A stretch of 64,000 nucleotides of DNA from Bryum argenteum (Eukaryota; Streptophyta; Bryopsida; Bryales; Bryaceae). Position numbers and translations under genes: made by a program. Every line of letters begins with the position of its first letter. The first letter of the stretch is position 1. The notes under the pieces were generated by a model, which searched no databases, was not told the origin of the DNA, and saw only the letters and a list, made by a program, of their open reading frames with translations. Below are positions 1 to 12,461 of the stretch, piece by piece. The DNA is taken from contig CM073328.1 of NCBI GenBank assembly GCA_037043015.1, forward strand, positions 14,977,495 through 15,041,494. Reading direction: 5' to 3'.

Positions 1-460
1 TGTTTAATGCAAAATATTGATATTATGAATCAAAATTGTTTGCCAAATTCTTTCAAATGTTCATCATATCATACAAAGCACCAAAGTGTACTTCAATTTG
101 AATAAACATACGATGTGTGCATCATTTCCGAGTCTCCATCCCATTGTTTGTAGATTATGGGTAGTCGAAGATTTTTGCACAAGCTCAGATTCTGCCGCGC
201 GGAACCCATATATCATGGAGATTCAAAGTTGTACAAAAGTTTGATATAAAACCGTACAAAAGCCAGATGTTTTTCCGAAAAAAAAAGAAAAGTAAAAAAA
301 CAAAAAAAAGGAAAATATGAACCCCTTCATTGTTTAGGGGTAAAAGAGACTTTATTCAACATTCTAAGATGGGTGCGCACTAAAATTTGTTCAAAATTTG
401 GGTAAGTGCTTGAGATTTTGAAGCTTTTAGCGTAGGAGTTCAATATCGTGCCATTATGCC

Positions 461-573
461 TTTCGGGGCTCATTGGATGGTTCGAACAACCTCGCACTTT
501 CGGGGCTCGTTGGATGGTTCGAATAACCTCGCACTTTCAAGGCTCATTGGATGGTTCAAATAACCTCGCACTA
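461..573. repeat. 37-bp tandem repeat, three copies
   Basis: Three direct copies of a 37-bp unit, each containing TTGGATGGTTC and AACCTCGCAC, start at about 461, 498 and 535. They differ at only a few bases. The surrounding 1-1820 region shows no convincing gene: the short open frames have no recognisable motif and the base composition is AT-rich. Confidence 0.85.
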
Positions 574-1822
574 AGAAGCACACTTCATTTGGTCTCAATT
601 AATTGAGCAAGATTGCGTAGTATGTCGAATGATGATCATATGTTCATTTTGAGATCATTGCATTCATTTTGAGCTTAGCAATAATAAGTGGTAATAATTC
701 CGTCGTACCACCATTTTCGTATTGAAAAGGCCAAGACAAAAGTATACATTTCAAAAACTGTAACCATGTTAGTTTTCTTGATACATTGTATGTTAGGAAA
801 TGCATCCATCACAATAAATTGTGAGAGCGACGGATGACGAATGGGACCCCGTTCACGCCGATGGAAAAACTTTCATTGCTACACGCCAAGACTTGGTGGG
901 TGGTTGTTGTTGTTTGAATGTGATCCATCACTCAATCTATATCACCCAAATTATCACCCCAAATTTTCCAAGCAATCACTACTCTTACCCAAATCTTGAA
1001 GCTCCATTTTCCAGCTGGAGATGATCTTCTTTACAAAAAAACCATGATTAAGGAAAATAAATAAATAAAAATAAATGAAGCTATTGTGAATTTTGAAAAT
1101 TGAGGGGTTTTTTACTTTGATTAGAGGATTAGAATATTAAGAGAAGGTTTAACAACGACCATTTAGGGTTTTTGAATTATGTATGGGTCTAACCATTTCA
1201 TCTAGCTAGGATCATTATCAAGGAGATAATTGAAACCTTAATGAATTTACTTCAAAATCATGTCAACTTTAGGTGCAATTTAGCGGTTTGAATCATGAAC
1301 AAACACTTTTGTTGCGTTCTTTTGTTGAGATTTAAAAAAGGGGGGGGAGGAATAAAAAAGAAAATCGAATATGATTTATGCCATATCGGACTTAAATCCG
1401 GACTCAATAAGGAATTCTAGACTTAAATAAATTTTGGGTTTTTCACTTTTGTGAAATGGATATTATGCCAATTGTAGATTAATTAGAGGAATTTGAAAAT
1501 TTGTACATCGGCAAGAAATTCCTTCAACTATATTTCTTACTTTGTTCATATCTTGTTCAAAGGGCCATTGAGGTAGCCCTTAATGTGTTACTTTGAAATG
1601 CTACTAAAAACAAGGATTAGGTTTGAAACAAATAGAGGGGATAATAGATCAGAAAAATATAAGAGTAAAAGATTGAGTGAACAATTGTGAAGTCATTCTT
1701 TGCACAAAGTAGACCATGTCTCTTGGGCATGACCCAAAAAAAAACATTCGCATGAACTTTGAACCTTAAAATTTTTAAAATCCAAGGGTTGAGATTTGAC
1801 ATAGTGTTATGGACATAGTTAG

Positions 1823-2250
1823 CCCTTAAACGTCCCTGGTGTTGAAAAACAACATTCTGGATGAAAGGGAGAAACTTTGAAGAGCAACAACTTCTTCATC
1901 TGAACTCAGTTTTGGACGAAATCACTTGGTTTGGGTCCTAAATGAAGTCTACGTTGTGTGCTCAAAATTGAAAATCCATACAATGAATTATGAATTAATG
2001 GCAAGCGTTTTAGTGAAGGCAACTATGTTAAACATAGGGCATGTTTTTACCATTGCAAGCTAATTATGAGAAATAAAAAATAGCTCCTCATGAAAAAAAA
2101 AATTACATCAATAAGGTCTTTTGATACATCCTAACAACTTTCTTCTTGCAAGTTTCTCGAACCAAATAACTTTGGTATTGGATTTGCAATGATTATCCTA
2201 CAATGAAAGAAGTAAAAAATTGGATGAAAGAACTAGAAAATGACCGAAAT
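1823..2250 (+). mobile_element. Partial copy of TTAA-flanked transposon family A
   Basis: The sequence starts with CCCTTAAACGTCC and then runs parallel to the reverse complement of the right half of the full copy at 7008-7980. Shared blocks include GAAACTTTGAAGAGC, TGAATTAATGG and TTACCATTGCAAGC. The terminal TTAA is mutated (TTAG), and the far end cannot be recognised, so this is an old truncated copy. Confidence 0.65.
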
Positions 2251-2869
2251 CCAAAAAAGCCATCTTGATTTTTGAGGACAACAAAAATGCAACAACCACA
2301 ACTATGCCATGAAGAAATATGTCATTTTATAACGAAAATTGGACACTATTTCTTGTACTATAAGCCTACCATGCACGAAGATATTACGAAGTTGGTTAAA
2401 GTTAAATCCCTTTTTCTGATATCATCAGACTTTAGAGCATTTTGTGGTAGGCTCATTCCCATCCTAAATATGAAAATTCAAACATAAAAAAACTACCAAG
2501 AAAACAAGCATGGTCCACAAGCAAAATAACATATATAGTGCTATTCCCGTAATTTTGAATAACTACGTACAACATACAATTGCATGCCCAAAATTGTGCG
2601 CAGCTATGTGATATGCAAATAATTCGAGGAATTTGTTACACTCTTAACATTCCGATTACTTTGTTGGATTCTAATATTATGTGTGAAATTTCATGTGTAC
2701 GCTAATCTCAAATTGTGTTTGTTGCTTGGTAATAAGTAGCTGCTTAAAATAGGGTCAAACGATTTTATATTGTTGAGTTCCATGAACAAAGATTGCCTCT
2801 AACTAGGTTTAGCGGTAGCGCCAAAAAGAGGGGGTTGGGAATAACATTAATTAGCTTAAGAGGGTGGTG
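2251..2869. other. Gene-poor spacer
   Basis: No gene is supported. The 71-codon open frame at 2272-2487 lies beside the family A fragment and has no recognisable domain. Confidence 0.5.
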
Positions 2870-2873
2870 TTAA

Positions 2874-3080
2874 CCCCTAAACGTCCTATGGGGATAGTAG
2901 GTACGATGCTGTATAAGTGGCATTTGCTACCAACAAGAAGCTTTACATTGAAATTTCAATAGCTCACTAGAACTATGTAAATTTATATTCCAACTTCTCT
3001 GTTGTGATAAAGCCCAATAAAGGTGTGGATCCATTTCAAATACAAGAAATATACATTGAGATGTTTGAGACATTTAGGGG
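2874..3080. mobile_element. 207-bp MITE with TTAA flanks
   Basis: The element is bounded by TTAA on both sides (2870-2873 and 3081-3084). Its ends are inverted: CCCCTAAACGTCC on the left and GACATTTAGGGG on the right. The left terminus is identical over 13 bp to that of the 973-bp element at 7008-7980, so this is probably a short non-autonomous relative. Confidence 0.7.
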
Positions 3081-3150
3081 TTAAGTCACCTTATGGTCAC
3101 CCTAACCTCGTGGTCGTCTGTTTGACCTGCTATAAATACTCGATGATTAA

Positions 3151-3313
3151 CCCCGTAGGATCTTAAAGTTAATCTTACTATATATATATGCCCAAATCGA
3201 ATTTGAATTGTTGATTCTTCTTCATTTGTGAGATCATAATGATCAAAGTTGGTGAAATTCTCCTTCTGCGAGAACCCCAAATACCCATTTTGAGTTTCTT
3301 GGAACTCTAAGGG
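3151..3313. mobile_element. 163-bp TTAA-flanked MITE, diverged
   Basis: TTAA lies at 3147-3150 and again at 3314-3317. The ends CCCCGTAGGATC and AACTCTAAGGG are only loosely inverted. Internal text around CATTTGTGAGATCATAATGATC recurs near 5035, 8515, 9370, 10690 and 26960, which suggests a dispersed family. Confidence 0.5.
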
Positions 3314-3551
3314 TTAAGCGCGGCACACCTACTCCAAATAGTGCCATGGGCTTCGAGCTCCTTGTGTATTGCCCCAGCCCACGTACTATCCTTGTAACTG
3401 AGCCAAGAGGGTTGAAGTCTCCTAAATTTTAGCACACCATAACTCAAAGTTATCCCCAGCCTTCACTCACATTTCAACGTCCCCATTAACCAACAGGAGA
3501 GTGACACATGACATAGATATTGTTGGCAGAAAATAATTTCTATTATAACTA

Positions 3552-3769
3552 CACTAAATTTGATAATGAGTGTTAAGGTTATTATAAGATTTGAAAATGC
3601 TATAAGTTTTTACTTCGGTTTTAAAAAATTTACCAAGAGCATTGATTCTGATACTATATAAGGACCCCCATCCTGGCCAATATAGTGGGTAAAATTATTG
3701 AACAACAGCAAAAACTTATAACATGTTTATGTAAATTAGTGTATTTAACACTAATTATCAAATTTAGTG
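3552..3769. mobile_element. 218-bp foldback MITE, family F (CACTAAAT ends)
   Basis: Inverted ends CACTAAATTTGATAAT / ATTATCAAATTTAGTG enclose an internal ATAAGTTTTTAC / GTAAAAACTTAT inverted pair. A second copy, with the same interior (TATAAGATTTGAAAATGC), is at 51737-51952. Flanks are TA on the left and TG on the right, compatible with a degraded TA target duplication. No coding capacity. Confidence 0.75.
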
Positions 3770-5489
3770 TGGCTTGTCAGAAAATGTGATTGCTAAGTGG
3801 CCTTTTCCTCTGCCCTGCCTTCCTACCTGGGGTGGGGTTTCGACGCCTGCCCATGAGCTTTTGACCAGCTGCCCGGCCCAGCATGCTCTTAGCATGCATA
3901 TATAATTCCCAACCTGAGGGCATGGAGATGTAACTGCCCCGAACCAAATCAGAGCCGGGGCCAACAACAAGTTACTCCAAATGCATGATTGAACAGTTTC
4001 GCAACAGAGCCACAGGTTTTTTTGCATGTATATTGGCACATGCGCACTTTTTTTTAAAAAAAAAATAAAAATAAAAAATGATCCCATAACCGGGAATTTT
4101 ACCCAAAATTGGTTCCGTCATGGTACAATGTACACACTTTATATTTGCTATCCGGGCATGATAAAAAAAAAAAAAAAAAAAACATGATAAACCTTCCAAA
4201 TTCAGCCTTTCCAGACACAAACAACAACTGGGAGCTACCAAGGTACTTGCGACACGCTTGCTCCTCAACAGTGCCGCATGACTTTTTACTCGCGCACCCT
4301 CTTTCACTATTTAAAATGAGAATTATCGCTAGATCCTTTTGGCGGTAACTTAAATTTTGTTAAAATCGTCAATTGCCATCATTCTCCGGACCCCATCAAT
4401 AGAAACTTGTTGCGTAGTCATGTTATTATTAAGGGTTTTATGTGATAATGTACCGCGCATGTTGGATGGGGATGAAGGCAAATTATAGTCGTTTTGTTTT
4501 GTTAGGGACGCGAGTTGTTTTTAAAGTTTCAAGATTGGATAAAAAAGGCCTCACTTCGTATGTGTGTGATTATTCAAAAATAGGGACGTCTAGGATACAT
4601 GAATACGCATTTTGTGGAATGTATTCATTAGTTACTTTGCCCGTTCGGAAGTTTTTTACATGTCATTTCTTGTTTTGTAATTTTTAAAGTCTTGTAAGAA
4701 TGTGTATATGTTTGAATGGCATACTACATCATTTTGAAGTGTATCACTACACCATTGAAACATACAATATGTCTCCTTATTTTTTAGGATGGTGGATGCT
4801 TTTAGTTCCATAAAACGTGCAACACGCTTATTGTTTACTGGTGTATAATGTACAGTTGTGGCCGTTAACTCCTAAAAGTCCCAGCGTTTCTTGGATCTCC
4901 AAGACCAAAAACTGCAATTTTTGACCACCTTGTAATTTCTTTTTACTTTCTTCGTAACTTTAACCCTAAGATCTTAAACCTTACTACGTGCAATAATTCC
5001 AAGTAAAGTTTCAACTGTTGAATTGTTACCAAGTGTAAGATCATAGTGTTCAAAGGTGACTAAATAGATTTTTCTGGGCTTTGCTTGAAAGACATAGTCT
5101 AAACGGTGCCAAGGAAGACTTGATGATTGTTACTCCAAACATTATGCTCATATTTTTTTCCATGTAGGTAATCAAGTTGGGTACGCTCATGCAAACTTTT
5201 AGAGAGTTATTCTCCTTTTTTGAGATCGTGAATTTCGAGAAGATGCCTTTATGAGAATGTGAATTTCGAGATTTTTTTTTGAGAGAAATTCCAAAATCTC
5301 AAATTTTGGCAAACTCCATAAGAAATCATTCGGAAATTATTAGAAATTGTGAAGATTGTTTTTGTAGTTTTTAGGGGTTGCCCTTGTGAAATCGACAAAC
5401 TTTTTGACTTAGGTCACTTTAGAACTTAAATAATGATTTGGTAATGAAAATATTTCATACTTTTTATTTTAAAAATCATCTAAACAACC
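3770..5489. other. Spacer with a GC-rich island
   Basis: No gene is supported. Positions 3790-3975 are clearly GC-richer than their surroundings and contain CCCTGCCTTCC and GCCCGGCCCAGC, but no frame shows a known motif. Poly-A/T runs sit at 4015-4080 and 4160-4182. A motif like the TTAA family terminus (TTAACTCCTAAAAGTCC) occurs at 4866. Confidence 0.5.
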
Positions 5490-5660
5490 ATTTTTGGACT
5501 TGGAACCTAACTTATGTTTTATTACACAATCTAGACTTGATTTGGAACCCAACAGAGGTAATTTTATCCAAAACATACTCCAAATGAAGATGCTAGGACT
5601 CTTCAACGATTCAACTTGATTTTCAAAATGTTGTTTCTTGACATTATGGGCCATAAGGGG
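5490..5660. mobile_element. Right-end fragment of TTAA family A
   Basis: About 170 bp parallels 7855-7980 (GACTTGATTTGGAACCCAAC is shared) and ends in AAGGGG followed by TTAA at 5661-5664. The left part is missing. Confidence 0.65.
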
Positions 5661-5664
5661 TTAA

Positions 5665-7003
5665 ATCTGGCCAAAGCAATGTCAAACAGTTGAGATTTTT
5701 ACAAACGAAGACTATAGCTGGTCCAAGTAAGTTTCTCTCACAATTGCTAGACAATTTGTATTAAAAACAAAGTCAAGGATACTATTGACTACTTTTACAA
5801 ATAACCATTTATTAATATAACATCTGTAGGTGAAAACTCTAATACATCAACTAGATAGTTGTTGAGGCCGATAAGGCCCATGTTCTAGTTTGTCAAAGAC
5901 CATGACAACAGACCAGACCAAACCACTGTAGTAAGAATTGAATATTGTAGAATATACTGGTATAGCCAACAACAAATGCTAATCTCAGCGAATCTGGCAC
6001 GATATATTAGCATAGCCAACAACAATAGCCAATCTAAGCGAATCTGTACAAAACACCATAGTCTAGCTTTATAGGTGACAAGTCTATAAGATAATGATGT
6101 ACCTAATTGTTAAAAAGTCTTGAATATTTACTAGGCAAAACTGGTAGGCTAAAGGCCCAAAGATGGTTGTAAAGGCTCAAAACCATCTCCAAATAACCTT
6201 CTCTACATTCTACAATCTATGTCTACATTTTTTTGAAACCCTTTTGTGATGACAATTTATTTTGCAAAAGACCATCTTTAGAGTAATGAAATCGAGCTAC
6301 TTGCCAAATTGTTATGGTTTTCAATGTAAGGATCTCGAGGTATATTAATTCAACATTCTATTATCAATAGAAAAAACATTGTTTTATCCAAGGCATTGTG
6401 ACATTGAGGGGGCCTTATACCATATTCTTCACCAAAAAAAAGTGAGCATGTGTTGGCAAAATTATAATTTGAGTAGTAGTAAGTATATAAATTTTCACGA
6501 TATATGGAGCAATGAAATTTCTTTTTTGAAGTATTACAATTAAGTCAAGTACACAAAGAATTCACTCACCCATGATCTCTTACTATAGACTCGAGCCGGC
6601 CATAGGTCTAGTTAAGGTAAGGGTAAAAGAGACACACTAAATTATAAAGCACACAAATTTGAGAAGAATGAGTTCCATGATTTCTAATATGGTCATTCAA
6701 CATCAACTACAATAAATATTCTTTCATACGTTTAGGTCTATTTTTATACAGATTATTAGATATAAACAAATAGTTCAAGTGAAATGTTTTTTATTTGAAC
6801 AAACCCTTTCCGATAGAAAATAGCTAAATCACCTAAATACATGTGGTTTATTAGGGGCTCATGACTTCCAAAATAGAAAATTTCCTCTTAATTCTAAGTT
6901 TTGATGATCTTGGACTCCTATTTCTATATAATCTTTTTTAAAAAAAATTTATTTTTTTAGGAATAAAAATAAAAATAATATATATACTTGTAAAAAGAAA
7001 ACC
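5665..7003. other. Gene-poor spacer with a short tandem duplication
   Basis: Two imperfect copies of a unit of about 47 bp (TAGCCAACAACAA and GCGAATCTG) lie at about 5950-6050. No gene is supported in the rest, which is strongly AT-rich. Confidence 0.5.
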
Positions 7004-7007
7004 TTAA

Positions 7008-7980
7008 CCCCTAAACGTCCAAGCCTATTTTTAGCAAAAAAGCACATTTCCATAAAAATCGTCATAGATGAAAATGAAGAGAAGTTAATAAGATCTCAAC
7101 CGTACAAACTTGTAATAGACTTATCAAAGATCATGTGGACCAAAATTTGAGTCATGAGGCCTTATAGATCCGGAGATCATAACATATTAATACTAAAAAC
7201 AAACTGCAAAATTTCATCATTTTCACTTTGAGGTGGAAATGCTACCAATATACCTATTGCAATGAAAAAGTCACCAACTAGAAAGATGTTCACCTTCATC
7301 TTAATAAGTCCTTTATCCAACAAAAATTCATCAAAAAAATTTCTTGGCTCAAATAAAAGCCATGCAATGGTAAAAACTGCCGAAAAATTTACAAAGGAAA
7401 AATAGTCCAAAACTAGACCCTTTGCATTCAATTTCATGCCTTATCTTCAAAACATCTTCGATCTTGTTAAGGTTTCTACTACTTAGACTAGACTCTAATT
7501 GGAGGCCATTCCAAAAAATTAAGTTGAAATCCAACGGTGGATGAAGGAGATATAGCTCCTCAAATATCATCCATTTTCTCACTTTTTTTGTTGACAAAAC
7601 ATCATTGCAAATCCAATAGCAAAATCATTTGGATCAAAAAAATTCTCTCTACAAAGTTGTTAAGAATCACCTTAAAATCATGACCATGAAAAAAAAAATC
7701 ATGAAAAACTATTTTTAATTTCACATAATTGGCTTGCAATGGTAATACATGCCCCATGCTTGGAAACCCAAAAACAAGAGCTGTCTTCACTAAAGTGCAT
7801 TCCATTAATTCATACTTTATTGTATGGGCTTTCAAATTTTACAACACAAACTAGACTTGATTTGGAACCCAACACAAGTGATTTCATCCAAAACGGAGTT
7901 TGGATGAAGGCGTTATGGCTCTTCAAAGTTTCTGCCCTCCATCCAAAATGTAGAAAAACGACATTGGGGACGTTTAGGGG
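7008..7980. mobile_element. Apparently full 973-bp TTAA-flanked transposon, family A
   Basis: A perfect 13-bp terminal inverted repeat, CCCCTAAACGTCC, is immediately flanked by TTAA at 7004-7007 and 7981-7984. TTAA target duplication plus short CCC-starting ends is the signature of the piggyBac superfamily. A TA duplication with constant neighbouring bases is the alternative. The interior has only short broken frames (for example 7177-7437 minus) and no recognisable transposase, so it is non-autonomous. Partial copies sit at 1823-2250, 5490-5660, 29090-29937 and 47218-47699. Confidence 0.75.
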
Positions 7981-7984
7981 TTAA

Positions 7985-10900
7985 GTATGAAAATGACATA
8001 TTTTTGTTAGTAAAAATTCAAGGTCTTGAGCATTAACATTGTAGTATAGAAATACCATAAACACACTCTTATCATGATCAATGACTCTACGCTTGGCGTT
8101 GTTGAGAAGGTTACCCTCAATTCTCCAATACTTTGAAAAAAAATATAGTAGAAAATCAAAAAAATAAGCAATATATTTGAAAGTCTATGTTAAATACGTC
8201 TATCGTTATTATAATTACCGTATGTGGAGGTCATATTGCAAGGTCATATTCCAATTTTAGTTTACACATTACAGATGGACAAAAAATTTAATAATGAATA
8301 AATAAATAAAGAAATAAATAAATAAAAATAAATAAAAATATTTTCTTTTCTTAAAAAAATTTCTCATTATATGTTCACAACCACATTTCTACACATATTT
8401 CCAAGTGACCCAAGTCAAATTTTCACGAGGACATCCTACAAAATTCACAAGAGCAAGCATAATTCTTTTTAACAATTGTAAAAAACACTTCTTCACATAC
8501 TTTGGATGTTATGATCTTACAAGTGATAAACATTAAAAGGTCAATTTTTGATAACAACGACAAAATATAGGCTCAGTTCTAAAGATCTCACAGTTAGAAG
8601 TTCAAACAAGCAAGATATTGTGGTTCAAACTCCCAGGGATGCATAGAGGTAGAAAATCACAATTTCAAGGTTTCAAGCTCCAAACACACATACAACAAAA
8701 TTTAGAGACTAACCTAATTAATCGATTTCAAAAGTAAGAAATAAGTATTAAGTGATCTAACAATTTAAATTCTACAAATTTTGTATTTTTGTATTTGGTA
8801 CCAAGTTTCAAGAAACTCCTTTAAGGCGTACTTGTTGATGGATTGACCAAAATTGTCATATTCATAGAAAGTAAAGATTCTTGATATTTACAAGGAATGA
8901 CAAAAAGGGGGCATGTTGTACAATCACTTGCCATGATTAAGTGATAGAAGAAGAGGGTCCCTTTGAGTAAAGTGCACTACTACCCTCTCTAAAACAACAT
9001 TTTGGAAAGAATGTACACACATGTGGCTTGCCGTAGGCATATTTTCAAATTTTTTATTTTTTTGGCAGCGAAATTAAAACTTGTCATGATGTAAAGCAAA
9101 GTTAGAGGCTGGTCGGATTCCTTGAATGTGTAACGACATGTTATGTTCAATTTTGGTCCAAATTTTGTTTTTCGCTTTCAAGATGCGGGCTTTGTACAAA
9201 CACGCCAACTTCTTGTTTTGTGCAATTGCTAACGAGGTTTGATGTTCTCGTAAAAAGAATTGGACCACAAAAAGTTGCCTTACACTAAGGTCGAAGCACT
9301 TAAATTTGACCATTTAACCCCTATAGATTCTTAAAACCCGAATTGGGTTTTGGCAGTTTCGCATCAACTTTGAACATTATGATCTCACAAATGATATACG
9401 TATGAAATTAAGCAAGACACTTGTAGTAATAGTTGGCTTCAAGTTCCTATGATCAGAAGTACTTAAGAACTGTTAGTTTTTTTCATTCACACCTCCATTT
9501 GTATGTACAAAGGCGTTGACGATTGCAACTTTGAGCTCAAGAAACACGAGGACTAGCAGCTTTTGCATGTAATGGAAAAATTCATATCATAAGGGCAAGG
9601 GCATGATATGGGTACCACTAAGACGCGTCTCATTATGTGTAATCCATTATATATGTGCCAGAAATTCCTTTATTAAGCCAACTATAGCCATGTCAACTAT
9701 AGTACCATCTTATTAGAATAATTTTTCAATATTGTTTTTTTATCAAAAAAAAGTAGTCACTCTATTTTGGAGGCGGTACCCATATCATGTCTGTACCCAT
9801 AAGATCATACTCGAATCCTCAAAAAACCCCAACGATCTCGAGCCGTGTGTATTTTCATATGTTTTCTTTCTCGTAAGGTAGCACATGGAAATGAGGTCGA
9901 TATAAATACATACATGGTGGGAGACAACATGCGATATTCTCGTAGACTTTTGGCATAGACTTTTGTACACAAACTTCCCATTGGCAACCTGGATTACGTA
10001 CTTTTGGATTCATTTTCTACAAAAAAAAATTCATTAAAAAAAACTACATAGTTGATTTTCTTAAGATAAAATTTAAGTTTTGTGTACGCACTTTGTTGAC
10101 TACTACTACTGCAGAGGTCTGCAAGCCTTCACTTTGAGTCTCGGAGAAGTAAGTTTATTTAAGACTAGAGGCTCGTCTCTCGTTCATGTACCATCCATCC
10201 CGCCTGCCAAAGCTCTTTTGCGTACCTTCATGTATGTATTATTGTTCATGTTCATGGTTGTACCGTTGTTTAATATAAAGCAAAGAAACGTGTAATATAT
10301 TCAAGGGAACGAGTGCATGTTGTCATGGTTTCACGGTTTTCTAAACAAAAGTTAAAGAAGAACGTTTGGTTTGTTTGTATTTTTAACGTTCGGCTTTTTA
10401 TGCTATATCTTGACATGTGGAATGTGTACAACTCAATTAATTCCATTGTGGAGTACTAGCCTTCCCTTTTTTTTGTTATTGAACTTGGGACAACATGATT
10501 AGAATCATGTTGCCTGGAGGATGCATTTTATTCATGTATGATATTTCTATTAAAATACCACTTAAACTACTAAAAACTACGTCGAAATTTTTGGAATTAT
10601 GTCACAATTTGGATTGTACATTTTAACCCCTAAAACTTGATAAGAGTTTTAGAGATTCTTGCAACAAAAAATTACAACCAACTTTGACTATTATGATCTC
10701 ACAAATGAAGAAGGATCATGAGTTGTTTTGAGGGTGTTTTTGAGGTTGATCAAAGGTGTTTGTAAGAAGAAAATAAAAAATTATTAAATCTTAGAGGGAA
10801 GAACATTGGTATCAAAACATGCCCTTGTTGTGGTATATACATGTCCAACACATGGCGAGCGTTTTGTCCCATCCTTTCTAGTATGTGTAGGAAATTGCAA

Positions 10901-11192
10901 AGCATTGTATCTTGTACATAGTCAAACTAGAATCATAGTTAATAGCTTGCTTTTTACTAGTTCAAATTGTACTAAAACCTTTTAATTTTACAACCGACAA
11001 AATAAACGACTTTACTTAACAATGTGAGGCTCATTACTATTTTTTTTGTCACATTCGTTGTTATTCTTTATCACATTGGTGTGGATTTTCACAAAGCAAT
11101 ACCATTTATACATGCTTGATGTAGATTGTTTTCTCCTAATTGAGATACCATAGAGATAGGTTACCTTAACTTGAATGTTAATCCTAGTACAG
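7985..11192. other. Gene-poor spacer with TTAA-family ends
   Basis: No gene is supported. TTAA+CCCC termini occur at 9314 and 10623, each followed about 60 bp later by a TTATGATCTCACAAATGA-type block, so diverged MITEs are likely, but I cannot fix their far ends. An A/T-rich simple stretch lies at 8287-8360. Confidence 0.45.
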
Positions 11193-11453
11193 TCAAGATT
11201 TTGAGCTGCTTTCTTCACATTCTTTCCCATAGGTGTTGGAGACAGCAAACCACCGCCTTTCATACATGTTCAAGAGGTTAATGTAGATTTTGTGAGCAGG
11301 GTCATAACAAAGAGCATAGAAGACATGGGGGAGGTTGCGGTGTTGCACTAGTAACAAGCGACCCACCTTGGACGTTGCTAATGCACACAAGGAGTCAAAC
11401 TTGTGGTACAATCGCCCGGGTTTCACCCTCGCCTTTGACGTAAGTACCTCCAC
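11193..11453 (-). pseudogene. Possible F-box-associated (kelch) fragment
   Basis: The minus frame reads LCALATSKVGRLLLVQHR followed by FYALCYDP and RWFAVSNTYG. This resembles the gene-interior style of plant F-box/kelch proteins (a value-of-region phrase, then a YDP strand, then a W-containing strand). No F-box is visible nearby and no clean start or splice structure was found. The call is weak; it could be a chance frame. The F-box relics elsewhere in the window (45.95 and 53.1 kb) make it plausible. Confidence 0.25.
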
Positions 11454-12389
11454 CCCACTTATTAGTTTCCCGTCTTGCCTTAGTATCCTATCAATGAAAG
11501 AGCTCTCACAACTTAGTATCTATGTTTATCATTTCAAAGAGACTCAAACCTTGTAAATATGTCTTTATTTACAAGAAGACAAGTTCTGAACTATATTTAA
11601 TAGGAACAAGACTAAAGAAGGCATTATCAATAAAAATAAGAAAAATATTCATTTGTGTTATTTTGTATGATAGCTAGGTTGTCATAACAATGAACGCACT
11701 AGTCAAAAAGGACAGATGTAGAATCTAGAGTAGAATGTGAGGAAGGGAAAGATAAGTCTAAGATTATGAAGCTTATCGCAAGAGTGGACAAACAAATAAT
11801 TATAATTCCTGCTAACATAGAAAAGTGCAACCAATCTCACTCTATATGACTTTATGTCAACATGACACATGCAATATCACCAATCTAACGATAGTAATGA
11901 TAAGTTTCTCTCCATTTGTGTACATTTTTTTCAAACCTCAATTTCATTTGCGGTATTACATGTACCATCTTGACATGGAGTTGTGCCTAGAAAAAAATTG
12001 GTTGCATTTTTTTGTATGCCATTCACAATCCTCACTCTTGACATAAGTTACACAATCTTTAGTTTTTCTCTACTCACTCTCTTGACATAAGTTACACAAT
12101 CTTTAGTTTTTCTCTACTCACTCTCTACTTCCTTTCTACCTTGAATTCCACCATCTATACCATTTTCCAAAATGAAACTACCAATCAACATATTTGAGGT
12201 TGTGTGCAATTTCATGAGGGAAATCCTCTCGGTAAGAATGCCTACTAACCGCATAAGAACCATAAAGATAGAGTCAAAGGATGATTAGCACTACAATCAA
12301 AATTTTAGTGGTTTCCTAACTATTATTATTAATTAAATTAGTAAGTTTATGCATATGCTAGATTCAATCTACGATAATGCTCTGCCCTT
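11454..12389. other. Spacer with a 44-bp tandem duplication
   Basis: A 44-bp unit containing CTTGACATAAGTTACACAAT is present twice head to tail, at about 12039-12082 and 12083-12126, essentially without differences, so the duplication is recent. No gene is supported. Confidence 0.7.
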
Positions 12390-12461
12390 GGGTAATAACG
12401 GACTTGAACCACTCACTCTCTCGGTGTAATCGAGGCGCTCTACCAACTGAGCTAATTACCC
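12390..12461 (-). tRNA. tRNA-Val(UAC), organelle/bacterial type
   Basis: The minus strand folds into a complete 72-nt cloverleaf. The acceptor pair GGGTAAT/ATTACCC is perfect. The D arm is GCTC-AGTTGGTA-GAGC, the anticodon arm is CCTCG-ATTACAC-CGAGA with anticodon TAC, the variable loop is GAGTG, and the T arm is AGTGG-TTCAAGT-CCGTT with G-U pairs. No CCA is encoded. The short D arm and CCTCG/CGAGA anticodon stem match plastid trnV-UAC, while GGGTRAT acceptor ends match bacterial and mitochondrial tRNA-Val. Plant nuclear tRNA-Val genes look different. Plastid trnV-UAC normally has an intron in the anticodon region; here there is none. It is most likely an organelle-derived insertion, functional status unknown. 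Confidence 0.8.

Noticed and set aside
4000-4310. Overlapping minus frames with poly-Phe stretches
   Set aside because: They run through poly-A/T tracts and have no supporting motif.
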